Shown here one piece after another: positions 61,468 through 64,000 of a stretch of DNA of 64,000 nt. A program made the translations under genes and the position numbers. The DNA is taken from contig JAAYJQ010000012.1 of the NCBI GenBank assembly GCA_012522855.1, positions 167,476-231,475 of the forward strand, read 5' to 3'. This stretch comes from Bacteroidales bacterium (GTDB taxonomy: Bacteria; Bacteroidota; Bacteroidia; Bacteroidales; UBA932). Every line of letters begins with the position of its first letter. Position 1 is the stretch's first letter. The notes below the pieces were generated by a model. That model worked only from the letters and a program-made list of their open reading frames with translations. It did no database searches and was not told the origin of the DNA.

Positions 61468-62922
61468 ATGATTGACATCGCTACCAAGATCCACGACGAC
61501 TTCTCGATTGAATTGAAAGTCGGATTCGTAACCAGGAAAAAGCTAAGGATGAATGATTTCTCCCTAGCGATGTGGATCTTTGTCCCGGGTAGCCTGGACA
61601 TCTCCCGGTCTACGTACCCGAAGGAGATGTTCTATCAGGATGTCAAGTCCAACATCCGCCTCATCACCCCCGTATTCCTGTTGCGGGACATTGCGGGCGG
61701 GGATGCCGTGCCGCTGGTCTCGCTCCGGCACGCGCTCGAGGAGATGTCCTCCTCTCCCAGCCGGACTCGGTTCGCGGAATGCGAATACCAAGTCAAGATG
61801 TTCGTGGCGATTGTGAAGAGCGCCCTCCGGGATGATCTCGCCCACATCCGCCAGAACCGGATCCTCGGAGATCGGGAAGGGCTCTGCGCCCGCTATGTGG
61901 AAAACGCAGAGAATATTCTAGAGGAATATGCCGGCCTCCGCAGCATTATCAATGTTTCTTCTCTTACCGACGAGACCCTTAAAACTTACCTGTACGGGGA
62001 CGAATTCCTCTGCGACATTATGGGGAAGCGCCTGCTGGATCTGATCAGCTGGATGCGCGAATGCGGGCTTTCCGATCCGGGGAACCGTGCCGTCGCGCTC
62101 TACCAGCGAATTGATGCCCACAAATCGGAAATGGGCTATTCCGTCATCCAGCCCGACGATCCATTGCGCAACCGCACCTTCCTGCATCGGTTCAGCGTTC
62201 TGAAGAAGTACATCGAAAGCATCCTGTACCTACGTGCAGCGAAGAAGCGGGACGGGGTGCTGATCGAACAGCTCTACCTTAGTGTGGCGGCGGGCGTCGC
62301 GATGATCTTCGCCACCGTGATCAGCTTCGCTTTCCAGCGCAAGTTTGGTTCGCTGACCATACCGCTTTTCATCGCCTTGATCATCAGCTACATGCTGAAG
62401 GACCGGATCAAGGAGTTGACCCGCTACTATTTCGCGCACCGGATCGGCAGCAAGTACTTCGACAACAAAGCGAAGATCCGGCATAAGGAGACTTCTTTGG
62501 GATGGCTGAAAGAAGGTGTGGATTTCATCTCTGCCTCCAAGGTTCCCCCGCAGATCATGGCGATCCGGAACAACTCCCACCTGACCGAGATCGAGAACAA
62601 CATCACTACGGAAAAGATCCTGCTCTACCGCAAATCCGTCCATATCGATCGGGAAAAACTCCAGCAGGGAAGTACCTATGTGTTTAGCGGCATCAACGAC
62701 ATCATCCGGCTGAATGTCAAGGGCTTCACCAAGATGATGGACAATCCTCGCATCCCGATCAAGACCCTCGACGCTGACGGGAATCTCCGGGTCGTCGGCT
62801 GCGACCGCGTCTATTTTTTGAATATGATCCTGCAGTATCGGTACGACGACTCTATCGAGTATAGACGGCTTCGGGTTGCCATCTCCCGCAAAGGGATCCA
62901 GTCCATCGAGGAAGTGCAGTGA
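61468..62922 (+). CDS. Uncharacterised protein with two central TM helices
   Basis: 484 aa; SVAAGVAMIFATVISFAF and LTIPLFIALIISYMLKD hydrophobic pair between soluble N- and C-terminal regions; no family recognised; 12 nt after the DASS gene. Confidence 0.8.
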   Translation: MIDIATKIHDDFSIELKVGFVTRKKLRMNDFSLAMWIFVPGSLDISRSTYPKEMFYQDVKSNIRLITPVFLLRDIAGGDAVPLVSLRHALEEMSSSPSRTRFAECEYQVKMFVAIVKSALRDDLAHIRQNRILGDREGLCARYVENAENILEEYAGLRSIINVSSLTDETLKTYLYGDEFLCDIMGKRLLDLISWMRECGLSDPGNRAVALYQRIDAHKSEMGYSVIQPDDPLRNRTFLHRFSVLKKYIESILYLRAAKKRDGVLIEQLYLSVAAGVAMIFATVISFAFQRKFGSLTIPLFIALIISYMLKDRIKELTRYYFAHRIGSKYFDNKAKIRHKETSLGWLKEGVDFISASKVPPQIMAIRNNSHLTEIENNITTEKILLYRKSVHIDREKLQQGSTYVFSGINDIIRLNVKGFTKMMDNPRIPIKTLDADGNLRVVGCDRVYFLNMILQYRYDDSIEYRRLRVAISRKGIQSIEEVQ

Positions 62923-62977
62923 CCCCGCCCCGCTCCGGCTCGGTTTTTGTTGCACAAAGCGCCTAAATACGCATACT

Positions 62978-63520
62978 ATGAAAACGAGATTCCTTTTGCC
63001 GATACTCTGCGTCTTCTTCGCGATTCCTACCTATTCTCAGATTGTCATTCAGCCCTATGACTACGATGCGGGTTCTTTTTTGGATTACCGCTGGGGGCAC
63101 ATCTATGACGGCTACAGACGGCTGCACACACAGGAGGTCATTGATTACCTGGGCTATACCACGTACGGCAGCGAGTATATGCGCGCGAAGAGCAATGTGC
63201 AATGGGGCTTTTCTCTGACGGCCGGAGGGGCGGTGGCTGCGCTTTTCGGGACGAGTTTACTCTCTTCGGTGCTTGATTCCAATCGTTTTACGGAAGAGCA
63301 TGGTATGAGCATGCGGTCATCCCCGGCGCAAGGCATTGTCCCGATGGTTGTCGGAGCCGCCTGTCTCGGGGTCGGCATCCCGCTCTGGGTGCGCGGCAGC
63401 CGGCAGATGCGGTCCATGGTCGATGATTACAACCGCAACCATCGCGATGCATACGGGAGCAACACTTCCATTACGGTCGGTCCCGCGCCCGGCGGCATCG
63501 GCCTGGCCCTGAATTTCTAA
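62978..63520 (+). CDS. Hypothetical secreted/membrane protein
   Basis: Signal peptide MKTRFLLPILCVFFAIPTYSQ; two hydrophobic glycine-rich segments. Confidence 0.7.
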   Translation: MKTRFLLPILCVFFAIPTYSQIVIQPYDYDAGSFLDYRWGHIYDGYRRLHTQEVIDYLGYTTYGSEYMRAKSNVQWGFSLTAGGAVAALFGTSLLSSVLDSNRFTEEHGMSMRSSPAQGIVPMVVGAACLGVGIPLWVRGSRQMRSMVDDYNRNHRDAYGSNTSITVGPAPGGIGLALNF

Positions 63521-63819
63521 GGAAATGCTGTGGAGGGCAACTGGCTGGCCTTCCGTTCGTTGAACCGTATTCATCCCTTGGCAAATACAGAGATGAAAAG
63601 TCGTCTACTCATTGTGGCTCAAGACCTTGCGCTCCACAGGCGTCGAGTTGCCCGGCTGCGGCTGTGTTCCGTGGCGTCTGCGGGGATCTCGCCCGAAGGG
63701 CCCTCCCCGCTGCCCGGACGCCGCTCTCCAGCCTCATGATTCGTTTGTAACTGATAACTGACATTTTGTTTACCGATTTTTGGTAAACTTTTTTCAGGAC
63801 GATACAGGACGATACACCC

Positions 63820-64000
63820 CCCTGCATTATGCAAATTGCTGTAAATGAATGTGTTGATGGTTTCAATGGGTCAAGGTGAATTCAATCGCGAAACGCAACT
63901 TCCGGATCAATCTTGGTTAGTAACTTTAACACCTCGTTCGGTGTTGCAAAATTAAGTATTTTTCTCGGCCTGTTGTTGAGTTTGTCCTCGATTGTCCTGA
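63820..64000 (-). mobile_element. IS30-family insertion sequence, 3' end only (continues past the window)
   Basis: Transposase C-terminus plus terminal sequence ccctgcattatgcaaattgctg; related relic at 8666..8720. Confidence 0.75.
63882..64000 (-). CDS. IS30-family transposase, C-terminal fragment
   Basis: Minus-strand translation ...TIEDKLNNRPRKILNFATPNEVLKLLTKIDPEVAFRD*; 'LNxRPRKxLxxxTPxEV' is the IS30 C-terminal signature. Confidence 0.88.
   Translation of the reverse strand, partial: RTIEDKLNNRPRKILNFATPNEVLKLLTKIDPEVAFRD

Noticed and set aside
59806-61494. 562-aa antisense ORF opposite the DASS transporter
   Set aside because: Low-complexity His/Asp/Gln/Gly composition typical of the reverse complement of a membrane protein gene.
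1-64000. CRISPR arrays, rRNA operons, toxin-antitoxin, restriction or other recognised anti-phage systems
   Set aside because: None detected: no regularly spaced repeats, no rRNA signatures, no Cas/RM/TA protein motifs in the ORF translations.

Overview
GC-rich Bacteroidota (Bacteroidales-type) chromosomal window. Evidence for the lineage is a SusC/SusD system, Bacteroidota-type promoters (TTTG-N19-21-TAnnTTTG), a histone-H1-like protein and BACON domains. From left to right it contains: (1) housekeeping genes (pth, L25, xerD, rsmI, tdk, recA, rlmN, recX, purC, mtgA) mixed with peptidases (M6, clostripain-like C11, M49); (2) a small surface-polysaccharide block at about 22-28 kb (flippase, F420H2-dehydrogenase-beta-like Fe-S protein, two GT2 genes, polysaccharide pyruvyl transferase); (3) a complete beta-mannan/glucomannan utilisation locus at 28.8-49.2 kb (GH94, GPH transporter, GH130, two GH26, GH5+BACON, two surface glycan-binding proteins, SusD, SusC, AraC regulator, divergent AGE-family 2-epimerase); (4) secA, a bactofilin and tRNA-Gly(CCC); (5) a compact eight-gene co-directional operon at 54.2-62.9 kb: DUF47 (PhoU-like), a multi-TM protein with PiT-like features fused to a coiled coil and LuxR-type HTH, an OprO/P-type porin, a lamin-tail-domain lipoprotein, a possible divergent CYTH-like protein, a canonical CYTH/triphosphate-tunnel protein, a DASS/SLC13 transporter and an unknown membrane protein. 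I consider this operon the best candidate for an undescribed system: a predicted phosphate/polyphosphate sensing and handling module. The window ends inside an IS30-family transposase. An 82%-identical, inverted 55-nt relic of that element's terminus lies at 8.67 kb. All assignments come from reading sequence and motifs; no database searches were run.
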